A DNA stretch of 64,000 bases from Nyssa sinensis (Eukaryota > Streptophyta > Magnoliopsida > Cornales > Nyssaceae). The DNA lies in the NCBI GenBank assembly GCA_008638375.1, contig CM018052.1, positions 2,219,001 through 2,283,000 of the forward strand, in the 5' to 3' direction. The notes under the pieces are model-generated. The model was given only the letters and a program-made list of their open reading frames with translations, was not told the origin of the DNA and ran no database searches. This document shows positions 22,798 through 32,500 of the stretch, piece after piece; position 1 is the first letter of the stretch; each line of letters opens with the position of its first letter. A program made the translations under genes and the position numbers.

Positions 22798-23930
22798 TTA
22801 CAGTACACCCGGGACTGTGCAGATCCAGTTCTCTCCCATACTCCCGAGGAGGAAAATTGCCCTTCCAGAATCGAAGAACCCCTAAGCCCAAGGGGGCGGG
22901 ACAGCAGGGCTAAATCCATTGGCGAGCCTATCAAAGTGTTGGTCAGTTCAGAATCAGAGGGGAGCTATTTGTACATCGGCCCAGACCTGACACGCGCTGA
23001 GCAAGAGAAAATAATCAAGTTTCTAAAAGACAACCTCTCTATGTTTGCATGGGAGACCAAAGACATGGAGGGTATAGATCTAAATCTGATAACTCACAAA
23101 CTAATGGTGGATCCAGATCACCCACCAGTGAGACAGAAAAGAAGGCCGCTAGCCCTAGAGCGGCATCAGATCATAAATGAGGAAGTCCAGAGGCTGCTTG
23201 AAGCCAAAATGATACGTGAAGTATTCTACCCCGAGTGGCTAGCCAACACCGTCCTGGTCAAGAAGAAAAATGGCAAGTGGAGGGTCTGTGTTGATTATAC
23301 AGACCTCAATAAGGCGTGCCCCAAAGACAGCTTTCCACTACCAAGGATAGATCAACTGGTTGACGCTACTGCAGGGCACGAACTCATGAGTTTTATGGAT
23401 GCCTATTCTGGGTATAACCAAATTCAGATGTACCCTCTAGACCAGGAGAAGACAGCCTTCATAACCGAATGAGGTCTCTACTGGTACAGAGTAATACCTT
23501 TCGGTTTAAAGAATGCCGGAGCCACATACCAGCGGTTGGTTAACAAGATGTTCAGCCCGCTGCTCGGCAATACCATGGAGGTATACATTGATGATATGCT
23601 GGTCAAAAGTTTGCAGACAGGTAGTCACCTCTAGCACTTAGCCCAGACCTTCAATATCCTAAGACAGCACAAGATGAAGCTCAATCCCTCGAAATGTACC
23701 TTCGAGGTGACGAAGGGAAAATTCTTGGGATACATTGTCTCTCAGAAGGGTATCGAAGCAGACCCTACTCAAATCCAAGCTCTGATTGGACTGAAGTCAC
23801 CGAAAACCAAAAAAGACATTCAGGCGCTGAATGGTAGAATCGCGGCACTAAGCAGATTTATCTCCAAGTCCACTGATCGCTGCCTACCCTTCTTCAAAGT
23901 TCTAAAGGGCAACAAAGCTTTACAATGGAC
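22798..23930 (+). pseudogene. Reverse transcriptase domain of the Tat-type element
   Basis: The domain contains the fingers motif KKKNGKWRVCVDYTDLNKA, the first catalytic aspartate in MDAYSGYNQI, the PFGLKNAGATYQR box and the catalytic YIDDML. Two in-frame stops break it: TGA at 23470-23472 and TAG at 23632-23634. No frameshift is seen. All three catalytic aspartates are still encoded. Confidence 0.93.
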
Positions 23931-24372
23931 GGAAGAATTCAAAAAAGCCTTTCAAGAACTAAAGGAGTATCTCGCCTCTCCAGAGCTTCTGTCAAAACCG
24001 GTACAGGGGGAAAAGCTACTCCTATACCTTGAAGTCTCTGAAAACGCAGTCAGCTCCGCATTAGTTAGGCAGGATAAGGGACTTCAGAGGCCCATATTCT
24101 ACATCAGTAGGGCACTACTCGACATAAAAAAGAGATACCCAGAGGTTGAAAAACTAGCCTTTGCTTTGGTAATATCAGCTCGGAAGCTCTGACCTTATTT
24201 CCAAGCTCATCCAATTGAAATCCCAACCACCTATCCTCTGAAGTCAATATTGAGGAAGCCTGAGGTGTCGGGAAGATTAGTGAAGTGGTTTGTGGAGCTA
24301 GGGGAATTTGACATATCATATGTGCCACGAAACTCCATCAAGGGGCAAGCCTTGGCTGATTTCGTTGTCGAG
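23931..24372 (+). pseudogene. First RNase H domain (retroviral-type) of the Tat-type element
   Basis: Contains FKKAFQELKEYLASPELL, YLEVSENAVSSALVRQ and FYISRALL, a degenerate gypsy RNase H. The usual catalytic Asp of the first motif is replaced in YLEVSE, as is common in Tat elements where a second RNase H has taken over. TGA at 24190-24192 interrupts it. Confidence 0.85.
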
Positions 24373-24888
24373 TTCACCCCGGCACTTCAAGACAAGGCAC
24401 AGCTCATCGAAACTTCAGGAACCTGGCTGCTCTATATCGATGGGTCGTCAACCGATCAGGGCTCAAGAGTAGGCCTGGTATTACAGTCCCCTGATGGGCT
24501 CTCATTAGAAAAAGCAATCAGCCTAAGATTCAGAGCCTCCAACAATGAAGCAGAATATGAAGCCCTAATCCTAGGCATGAAGTTGGCTTTGGAATGCAAG
24601 GTTCAGAACCTTAAAGTCTTCTCAGACTCCCAACTGGTGGTAAGCCAAGTCTTGGGAGAATTCTCTATTAAAGATGATAGGATGCTTCGGTACTCCGAAC
24701 TGGTGAACCACTTGAAGCACTCCTTCCAGAAGTTCAATATCCAGAAAATAGAAAGAAGCCAGAACTGCAGAGCAGATGCTTTGGCAAACATGGCGTCCCG
24801 CCTTAATTCTGAAGCAAACTCCATAGTAAAAATTTCCTACCAGCTAGGACCCAGCATAGAGGAAGCCCAAGTTGCTCAAATTACTTAA
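24373..24888 (+). pseudogene. Second, plant-acquired RNase H (aRH) of the Tat-type element
   Basis: A full RNase H fold signature is present: YIDGSS (Asp), NNEAEYEAL (Glu), FSDSQLVVSQV (Asp) and CRADALANMAS (Asp). All four acidic catalytic positions are kept. A second RNase H between the degenerate first copy and integrase defines the Tat clade. The domain has no internal stop; TAA follows at 24886-24888. Confidence 0.92.
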
Positions 24889-26136
24889 CAACCCCAGAAC
24901 TGGATGACCCCAATCCTCTAGTACCTAGAATCTGGGCTCCTCCCAAAAGACAAAAACAAAGCAAGGAGAATCCGAATCAGAGCAGCTCGGTACCTGATCC
25001 TGAACAACAAGCTTTACAGAAGGTCTTATTCTCAACCTCTGTTAAAATGTTTAGCTCCAAAAGAATCACAATATGTCTTGGCTGAAATAAACGAGGGTAT
25101 TTGCAGGAATCATAATGGGGGCAGGACGATAGCTCACCGAGCTCTAACTCAGGGCTACTAGTAGTTCAGCATGCTAAGGCAGGCTAAGGAGTACGTCCAA
25201 AAATGCGACAAATGCCAAAGGTTTGCCCCATATCAGCACTAGCCTCATCACGAGCTCATCTCGATTACTAGCCCTTGGCCTTTTGCTCAGTGGGGGATGG
25301 ACATCGTGGGTCCATTACCCAAGGCCCCACCAAACAGGAAGTATCTTTTGGTAGTCATTGACTACTTCTCCAAATGGGCTGAAGCTGAACCTCTAACACA
25401 CATCACAAAGAAGGAAGTTGAAAACTTCACTTGGAAAAACATTGTATGCAGGTTCGGTATACCATGTGTGATCATCTCTGACAATGGGACGCAGTTCACT
25501 GGTAAAGGCTTCAAGAAATTCTGTGAAAATCTCAACATTAGGCAACACTTTGCCTCTCCAGGCCATTCACAAGCAAATGGGCAAGTAGAGGTCACCAACC
25601 GAACGATCCTTGATGGATTAAAGAAAAGGTTGGAGCAGGCCAAAGGAAAGTGGGTGGAGGAACTCCCTGGGGTTCTTTGGGCCTACAGAACAACCAGAAG
25701 AACTCCCACCTCTGAAACTCCCTTCTCACTAGCCTATGGTACAGAAGCAGTAATCCCGGTTGAGATCGGTATGCCAACTTTAAGAACCGAAGCCTTCGAA
25801 CAAAAATCCAATGATCAGTAGCTGACAGAAAATTTGGATTTACTTGAAGAAAAAAGGGATCAAGCCAGCATCAAGATGGAAGCCTATCAGTAGAGAATGG
25901 TCAACAAATCTAAGGTGGGGCTCAAGACGGTCAGCTTTCAAGTTGGAGACTTTGTCTTAAGAAGAGCTTTTCCGAACACCAAGGATCCCACTATGGGAAA
26001 GTTGTCACCCAACTGGGAAGGCCCCTACAGAGTGACAAAGGTTGTTAGGCCTACCACCTACTAGCTAGAGGACATGACTGGAAAGCCGATTCCTAGGCCT
26101 TGGAATGTAGAGCATTTACGGAAGTATTATCAATAA
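24889..26136 (+). pseudogene. Integrase of the Tat-type element
   Basis: An HHCC zinc-binding region (H-x-H around 25109-25140, then KCDKCQ near 25203) precedes the core with the catalytic triad: MDIVGPLP (Asp), ISDNGTQF (Asp) and ANGQVEVTNRT (Glu). The C-terminal part (GPYRVTKV region) ends naturally at TAA 26134-26136. In-frame stops: 24919, 25159, 25162, 25240, 25819, 25891 and 26062. The core domain 25297-25818 is open. Confidence 0.92.
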
Positions 26137-26181
26137 AGATATTTCTTTCTTTTTAATACCTCCATAAAATGTTCATCTCTA

Positions 26182-26405
26182 ATGCACAGGCCTCTAGAGC
26201 CTGGTCCATCTATAATGCACATGCCTTAGTGCTTGGCCCATCTTTTAATGCACAGGCCTTCAGAGCCTGGTCCATCTCTAATATACAAGCCTTTAGAGCC
26301 TGGTCCATCTCTAATACACAGGCCTTCCGAGCCTGGTCCATCTATAATGCACAGGCCTTCCGAGCCTGATCCATCTTCGATATACAAATTCTATGATCCG
26401 GTCCA
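26182..26405 (+). repeat. 33-bp tandem repeat array, about 7 copies, in the Tat 3' untranslated region
   Basis: Units begin atgcacaggcct and end gagcctggtccatct, repeating every 33 bases from 26182; the last is degenerate. Because 33 is a multiple of three, several frames stay open and give 11-residue peptide repeats, which I do not take as coding. Tandem repeats just after pol are known in Tat elements and can seed satellites. Confidence 0.93.
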
Positions 26406-26780
26406 TCTAAAGACAGAAGTTCCAAGCCTCTTCAGCCGAAGTCCAACTACTGTCTACATAAGTTTCCTAGATCGGAATACTTTAAAGTTGATACTTAGAT
26501 TATTTGGCTTATGTACTAGCAAGCAACAAATACTACAGTACCGAGCAGGCTTAAAGTACTTTGGTTCAAGACTTCAAGTTTTTCATAAGTTCTTTGATCT
26601 ACTCTTAGAACATACAAAAGAGTTATTCATCAGAAGTGCATGAGAAGGTGTTTTAACTCCAAAAAAGCACATTCAAACACAAAGAACATCAGATTTGAGA
26701 AGAAGGAACTCAATTTTATTGATGATTCAAAAAATTTATATCAGTACAAGGAGATTGGAAATCAAACAAGTACAGAAAAG

Positions 26781-27334
26781 TTACAACAAAGCAACACTAC
26801 GTTTTACAGAAACTACAATAAAGACATTATTATGTTTTGCGACATCATGGCTTTCTTCCTCGGATGGGAAAGAGGCCCAAGTTCCCAACCTCCATTACCG
26901 CCGCCACCGGCTTCCATTTGAAAGGAAGGAACCCTGAACCCCAATCTGCATCAAGAAGCACCCAGGCCATTTCATCATCACTGTCACTGATCTCAATACC
27001 AACGGATGATGAGGGCTCTAGGTCTCAAGGGACTTCCATTGTCCACCTTCGTTTCCCTCAAGTTTGGCACGACACCCCAACCGGTTTGAGCAAGGGTCTT
27101 TGCCAAGACACAAAGGGAAGGAGGCATCTCACCTTCGTCTTCATCACCAATGCGCCACGCCTCGGTTGAGTCAAGGAGGGTCCACCTCTAATCGGAGAAA
27201 TCTCGACCGGATGCCAAGATGGACAAAAGGACCTGCGCCTCCTCTAATCCTTCCTTGGAGACTGAATCAAGGGGAAGGTTAACTCTCGGCCACAGTTTAA
27301 TCATTCCCAACTCGGACTGAAAATCGTCAATCAT
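26781..27334 (-). pseudogene. Short antisense ORF in the 3' region of the Tat-type element
   Basis: From ATG at 27334 the minus strand encodes an acidic protein with EEAQVLLSILASGRDFSD, then a TAG at 27188-27190, then LAKTLAQTGWGVVPN. After a frame change near 27015 it continues with ISDSDDEMAWVLLDADW to TAA at 26781-26783. A TATA-like tatatataag lies on the same strand near 27440-27450, about 110 bases upstream. I do not recognise the product. It sits in the 3' region of the element, where Tat elements are known to carry extra ORFs. Confidence 0.45.
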
Positions 27335-28182
27335 CTCCGGGCAAACGGCAAGTTTCCAGCGACATCTAAATTCTCTCCAACGGGGGAACTATTTGAGAAC
27401 AAGGAGGCAAAAAGATTGGGCGCAACTATATGCCCCCTTTCTTATATATATAGACCCTTAAAGTCCAAAAGCCATCCAACTGGACCGTCGCAACGGTTAA
27501 AAGAGAGGTTGGCCTCGAAAACCCAAACGACAACCATATAAATAAACGATGCATTAAACCTGCCTTTTGGAATACAAAAAAATAGGGTGCAGGGTTTTCC
27601 TGTACTAACAAACGGAGTTCGGTACTGAAGCTTCTAAAATGATAAGATAAGCAAAGTCTAATATACAGACCTCCCAGTCTTATCCATTCCTTGACAGGCC
27701 ACACATATGACAAAGGCCAATAGCTCTGATATATCCTAAGGGCTCAAAAAACAGGAGTTTCGATCATCAGAATGATGGGCACAAGCTGCCTAGTTATTTT
27801 CACAAGTCTTTGGTTAAGAACAATCTGCTTCAGAATTCTGTAGAGTTTGCTTCCACTCTATGTGATACGGGATCAATATCAGATTCCTATTCATCTGATT
27901 ATGTTTGCTTTCTTATCTTATTATGATGAGACAGTCAAATTTAATCTACATTCACTGTTCTATTACAAGTGCTAAAGCTCGGGAGGCAACTACGAACTGT
28001 TGGAAAGCTGATTTGATGTGCAATGGGCTCAGAGCAACTATACTCGCAACGAATTTCGCAAAAGCAAGAATACAAGAAAGATCTAAAGAAAATTCAATTT
28101 TATTAATAAAAGGAAATCTATTACATCAAAAAAAAAAAACAAAAAAAAACTGGCTAAGCAAAAGAGTAAAGCTGATAAAGCC

Positions 28183-30105
28183 TCAAGCCTTATCGGAAGG
28201 GCCAGGGTTCTCTGCCGAAGGAAGGTCGGTAGTCGGGGCCTCTTTACTTGGGCCAGCACCAGATGAAGCAGCTCCAGGAGCAACAATTAACGACACGTCA
28301 AAATCTGGAAACTTAGCAAGAAATCTAGATTGGAAGCTCTCAAAACCGAACCGGATCAATTTGTCCTCCATTTTATCAACTTTCTCTCTCATTTCCGTCT
28401 CAGTCTCAGTCCTAGCATGGTCAACTGCCTCCTGAAGCTTCTGATCAAAGGTGCTTCGAAGGTCGACCAACTCCCTCTGAAGCCCTCCAACCTGCCGAGC
28501 ATAGATGTCCCTTTCAGATTCCGCTATGGCAAGGCTAGTGCCAGCCTCTTTCAGACTCTCCTCGGTAGCATAAACCTTGGACTGAGCCGTTCCAAGCTCC
28601 AGCCTCACTTCATCCAGCTCGGCCTTCATCTTATCAGCCTCCTCAAGGCTTAGAGGAGTCATCATCAGAGCAGCTAAACTATGCATGCTCTGCGCAACAC
28701 AAGGCAGACAAAGTTAGGCCAAACGAGTAAGCAAGCAAGAAAAGACAAGAAGAGGCTTCAGAGGTTACCTTCATTTGGAGATTCATCATCTCGTTCATCA
28801 GTTTCGCAGGGTTATCCCCCCCTGTACCGATGAGGGCCCTTAAGCCATATTTGGTCAAAGGCCTTTTTGGCAATCTGGTAGTCCGGCTCATTAAACGGCT
28901 CGGACGGTGCGGCAGACGCCTTCCCTTTTCCAGCCCGCTTTCTCGGAACGGAAGGGGCAGGAGGAACGGCTGAGACCGGAACAGTAGGTTCAGCCTCCTT
29001 CTCAGCCTCGACAAGAGGTGGCTCGGGAGAGCCACAAATCAACTTCCTCCTTTTTACTTGAAGAGGAGGCTTAGGCTCAACTTGGGAGGAAACCTCTCCC
29101 GCCACTTAGGCCTCCGCCTCTGCCTCTGCCTACCTTGATGTCAGCCTTTTCTTGAGTTCATCAGTACGAGTGGCCATCAAGTTCTCTAGAGTGACAATGA
29201 CAGTGTGAGCCCGGTTAGAAGTGGAAAGAAGCGCGCGGTATTGATCTTGGAGCTCGTTAGTAAACTCGGACTTCTTCCAAGCACTCCGACTGCACATAAG
29301 CAAGAAATTGCATATAAGATTATCAGTTCGGAAGGCATAACAAAGCTAAAACAAGCCTAAGGAAATAAGCCTCACCCTTATGACCCGTGGTACGAGGGAA
29401 TATCGAGACATGATCTTGGAAGTCTTCACGCTCCCATCCTCCTCCAACAAAGAAGTATCATTTCTTCCATGTTTTACTAGAAGTGGGTACAGAGGAAAGA
29501 GGTCGGAACCCCTTTTCAAAAGACATGTAAAAAAGGCCCTCTGCCTTCTTATACTTCAGATCCATATTGTTACGGATCAGATCTACGGATACATCTACAC
29601 TATTTTTGTGCCCTAACACTATAAACCCTAAAAGTTGCTGCCAACTATTGAGATTAAGGTCGGCAGGACAGAGCTTGTACCAATAGAAGAACTGCCTAAC
29701 CAAATCAGGCAACGGAAGCCTCAAACCCATTTCAAACCAGGCAAGATAAACACATATCTCCCCGGCTTCAACATTATGGGGACGATCCATTGGGCCTGGT
29801 ACTCTGCAGGTAACATTTGGGAGAAAATTGTACTTCACCCTCCACTCGTCCAACAAGCTTTGGGTAACAGCACTTTCGCCCTCCTCCCTATGAGAAGACC
29901 TGCCAGAGGTCTCCCCAGCCTTGTCTCGGGGTTCTATGAAGGCGTTAACTATCCTAGTCTTAGGACTGTGGGGAGGCTCAATAGACCTCTCTCTCAACAT
30001 CTTTAGCGGTAAGACCACTTACATTCTCTACATGAGACAGCATAGCCATCTCTGAGGGATTTCCTATCCCCTCACTAGCATTGGGAGATTCAGAAGGAGT
30101 AGACA
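28183..30105 (-). pseudogene. Antisense extra gene of the Tat-type element (putative gypsy-type transposon protein family), three exons
   Basis: From ATG at 30105 a Ser/Pro-rich N-terminus leads, after a frame change near 29985, into a domain with YLAWFEMGLRLPLPDLVRQF and FYWYKLCPADLNLNSWQQL, then a WKK-stop-YFFV site (TGA, 29458-29460). This matches my memory of the plant family named putative gypsy type transposon (PF04195). Two likely introns have GT-AG ends: 29375-29290 (AAGG|GTGAG...GTGCAG) and 28768-28690 (GAAG|GTAAC...GCGCAG). The last exon is a long coiled coil with heptad-like KAELDEVRLELGTAQSK and ends at 28183. Tat/Retand elements are known to carry extra ORFs, some antisense, between pol and 3' LTR. 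Confidence 0.75.
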
Positions 30106-30280
30106 TTACTCTCAAACTTAAAGAGGAAGAAGCAAAAGAAGAGGAAGATCGGTCGAACCTGTTCTAGACCAGAGCCTCAGACAACCAGTATTCTTCAAGG
30201 TCGCACAAACCAACAAAGGCGGACAAAATCTTCTGGCACAGTGAAAATGACGGGGAAAAGGTCATTTCAAACCTCTCTCT

Positions 30281-30289
30281 GTATTTATA
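30281..30289 (-). promoter_or_regulatory. TATA box of the antisense gene
   Basis: On the minus strand this reads TATAAATAC, followed by a CT/GA-rich leader, about 175 bases upstream of the ATG at 30105. Position and sequence fit a plant Pol II promoter for the antisense gene. Confidence 0.55.
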
Positions 30290-30520
30290 AGCGCAGTATC
30301 AGAGGGGACCCACCAAGCCCAAACGCCATGACGGTTCGGTACAATGATGACTTTGAGAAGCCCAACCATCAATTCAGTACAATGATGACCTTGAAAAAGC
30401 TTAATCTCCGGCTGCGCAATAAATGACGTACCAACAGTCGCCTTGAAAAGCGAACAGATAGGATACATGACTCTCCGAAAAGGCCTAGCCCTAGTTGCTT
30501 GATTAACATCGAACTAGGAC

Positions 30521-30534
30521 TTGGGGGGAGGAAG
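30521..30534 (+). promoter_or_regulatory. Polypurine tract of the Tat-type element
   Basis: ttggggggaggaag, followed by taac and the LTR start TGATATACCAC at 30539. Confidence 0.8.
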
Positions 30535-30538
30535 TAAC

Positions 30539-31137
30539 TGATATACCACAAAAGAGCAAGATCAATCAGCATTCGACACGTATGTCTATAGTCTGGCTCA
30601 CACTCGGCTAACTCAGCTCACGCTCAACCAATGGCTAAGCGCTCAGACATTTAGGACAGGTTGAAAGATTGGAAGTGGCCGAGCATATGCCTCCAAAGCA
30701 CATACATATCCAGATAAGGATCACAGAATTAATTACAGGACTCTAAACCAACACTCCAGAGCTCGTCACCGCCTTAGCAGCTACCGAGCAGGGAATAAGG
30801 AAACAGTCTTCAACAAGGAAACTGCTATACATGTTCATCTCTATCTATGGAGCAACATCCAACAAGGAAACTACTATCTCCGATGATCAAATCCCTACTT
30901 TCATAGCTCCAAATCCAAATCAACTTAGGAAGGCCACGACCTATAAATTAAACCTTAAAGGTACGCTTTATTTTCATGCTCATTCTTTGGCTTTCAATAC
31001 AGTCTTTCAATTCAGTTTACTTACTTAAGCATCGAAACGACTACTGCCGGAATTAATCCGGTGGCCCTCTGATCCCCTTTTTTGAGTGTTTTGCAGGTCT
31101 TGGAGCCTAGATTTATTGTGAGCCGAAAAATGCAGCA
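30539..31137 (+). repeat. 3' LTR of the Tat-type element (about 0.6 kb)
   Basis: Starts TGATATACCAC after the polypurine tract and ends near 31137 at ...AAAAATGCAGCA. A TATA-like ctataaatta lies at 30940-30949, so it contains a promoter oriented toward the U2AF35 gene 545 bases downstream. The exact right edge could be three bases further (gcatca); no target duplication can be tested because the left end is outside. Confidence 0.75.
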
Positions 31138-31140
31138 TCA

Positions 31141-31681
31141 TAAATAAAATGAGATGAGAAGAGACAAGACGAAACGGAATGAGAGAAAAAATATAGTAAA
31201 CAAAAAATCCATCCCATTGCCATTACCATTCTTGAGAATAAATAAACAAATTAAAAAAAATAAATAAACAAATAAACTACACATAAAAAAGGTAAAATTT
31301 AACCGATGTCATGTCTTGATGTGGCTTTGGTTGAAAGATTGGGAATGTGAGTGATAAACCTTATACAAATGGGTGCCCTTTAGCCTCGAGTGTACCATCA
31401 AGGCCAGCCAGCATAGGTCAGTCTGTTCGAAACTAGAATCTTCTAATATACTCCATATATATACACACATACGTATAAACGAAATCAGACTTATGAAATC
31501 TTATCATTCGGATCTGCAAATTAGGGTTTTTCAGCAACCCTAAAATCCCGCCTTTTCTTATGGACTGAAGATCTTCATTCTTTGTTCGATTTGTGAACCT
31601 CTCTGATTTGGTTTATACTTTCCCCATTTAGCTTTTTGGCGAAACCTAAAAGTTTGTTCTTTGCAATTATCGTCTGTGTCA
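31141..31681 (+). promoter_or_regulatory. Promoter and 5' leader of U2AF35
   Basis: AT-rich sequence with a TATA-like tatatata at 31456-31463 and two oppositely oriented telo-box-like sites, ttagggttt (31521-31529) and aaccctaa (31536-31543), typical of plant genes for RNA and translation machinery. Proximity of the Tat LTR leaves only about 540 bases of upstream sequence. I cannot tell whether an intron lies in the leader. Confidence 0.5.
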
Positions 31682-32500
31682 ATGGCGGAGCACTTGGCTT
31701 CTATCTTCGGCACCGAAAAGGACCGCGTGAACTGCCCCTTCTATTTCAAGATCGGAGCGTGTCGCCACGGGGATCGATGCTCTCGTCTCCACAACCGCCC
31801 TACAATCTCTCCGACTCTGCTTCTCTCAAACATGTACCAACGTCCCGACATGATCACGCCCGGCGTGGATGCTCAAGGCCAGCCTATTGACCCTAGGAAG
31901 ATTCAAGAACATTTCGAAGATTTCTACGAGGACATTTTCGAAGAACTCGGCAAGTTCGGCGAGATCGAGAGCCTCAACGTCTGCGATAACCTCGCTGACC
32001 ACATGATCGGCAACGTCTATGTTCAGTTCAAGGAGGAGGACCAGGCCGCCGCGGCTTTGCAGGCTTTGCAAGGGAGGTTCTACTCGGGCCGCCCCATCAT
32101 TGCGGATTTCTCGCCTGTCACAGATTTCCGTGAAGCGACTTGTAGACAGTTTGAGGAGAACAACTGTAATCGTGGGGGTTACTGTAATTTCATGCATGTG
32201 AAGCTGATTGGGAGGGATTTGAGAAGGAAGCTCTTCGGGAGGTACCGCAGGTTTAGGGGGAGTCGAAGCAGGAGCAGGAGTGTGAGCCCGCAGTACCGGA
32301 GGGACTATGATAAGCGCGGGGATCGCGGGGATCGAGGCAGTGGGCGACGGAGCAGCGATAGGTTTGGGAGGTATGACAGCGATGCTGGGCGGAGGAAACA
32401 TGAGAGTCCTTGGCGGAGCAGGAGTCCAATAAGGGAAGGGAGTGAGGAGCGCAGAGCCAGGATTGAACAGTGGAACCGTGAGAGGGAAGAGAGGCAGTGA
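31682..32500 (+). CDS. U2AF35: U2 snRNP auxiliary factor small subunit (U2AF35)
   Basis: 272 codons, intact, no intron in the coding region, as in other plant U2AF35 genes. U2AF35 pairs with U2AF65 in the nucleus and recognises the AG at the 3' splice site, recruiting U2 snRNP. Domains: CCCH zinc finger 1 (C18, C27, C33, H37), a U2AF-homology RRM (about 44-146, with [17 protein letters not shown]), CCCH zinc finger 2 (C154, C162, C168, H172), then an Arg/Ser/Gly-rich tail from about 190 and the plant-type end [16 protein letters not shown]. Ser34 in finger 1, an RNA-contact position in animal U2AF1, is kept. The start is the ATG at 31682 (aATGGCGGAG), not the upstream in-frame ATG at 31661, because family proteins begin [14 protein letters not shown]. 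Confidence 0.97.
   Translation: MAEHLASIFGTEKDRVNCPFYFKIGACRHGDRCSRLHNRPTISPTLLLSNMYQRPDMITPGVDAQGQPIDPRKIQEHFEDFYEDIFEELGKFGEIESLNVCDNLADHMIGNVYVQFKEEDQAAAALQALQGRFYSGRPIIADFSPVTDFREATCRQFEENNCNRGGYCNFMHVKLIGRDLRRKLFGRYRRFRGSRSRSRSVSPQYRRDYDKRGDRGDRGSGRRSSDRFGRYDSDAGRRKHESPWRSRSPIREGSEERRARIEQWNREREERQ

Larger units (their letters stand above)
14215..31137 (+). mobile_element. Tat/Retand-type Ty3/gypsy retrotransposon, 3' portion
   Basis: Gag, protease, RT, RNase H, a second plant-type RNase H, and integrase are present in that order, then a 33-bp tandem array, antisense genes, a polypurine tract and the 3' LTR. Dual RNase H plus 3' tandem repeats and extra ORFs after pol are the published hallmarks of the Tat lineage (Tat, Ogre, Retand). 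The 5' LTR and PBS are off the window, cut away by the LARD-like element that ends at 14214. A solo LTR (15720-22333) splits gag from protease. When the two coding pieces are considered together the reading frame is continuous, with no frameshift seen; every lesion is a stop codon. Confidence 0.92.

Noticed and set aside
26182..26405. CRISPR-like array or coding peptide repeat
   Set aside because: Units are contiguous without spacers, and open frames follow only from the 33-base period.
31682..32500. U2AF35 as a processed retrogene because it lacks introns
   Set aside because: Plant U2AF35 coding regions are normally intronless; no poly(A) tail or target duplication here, and the ORF is intact.
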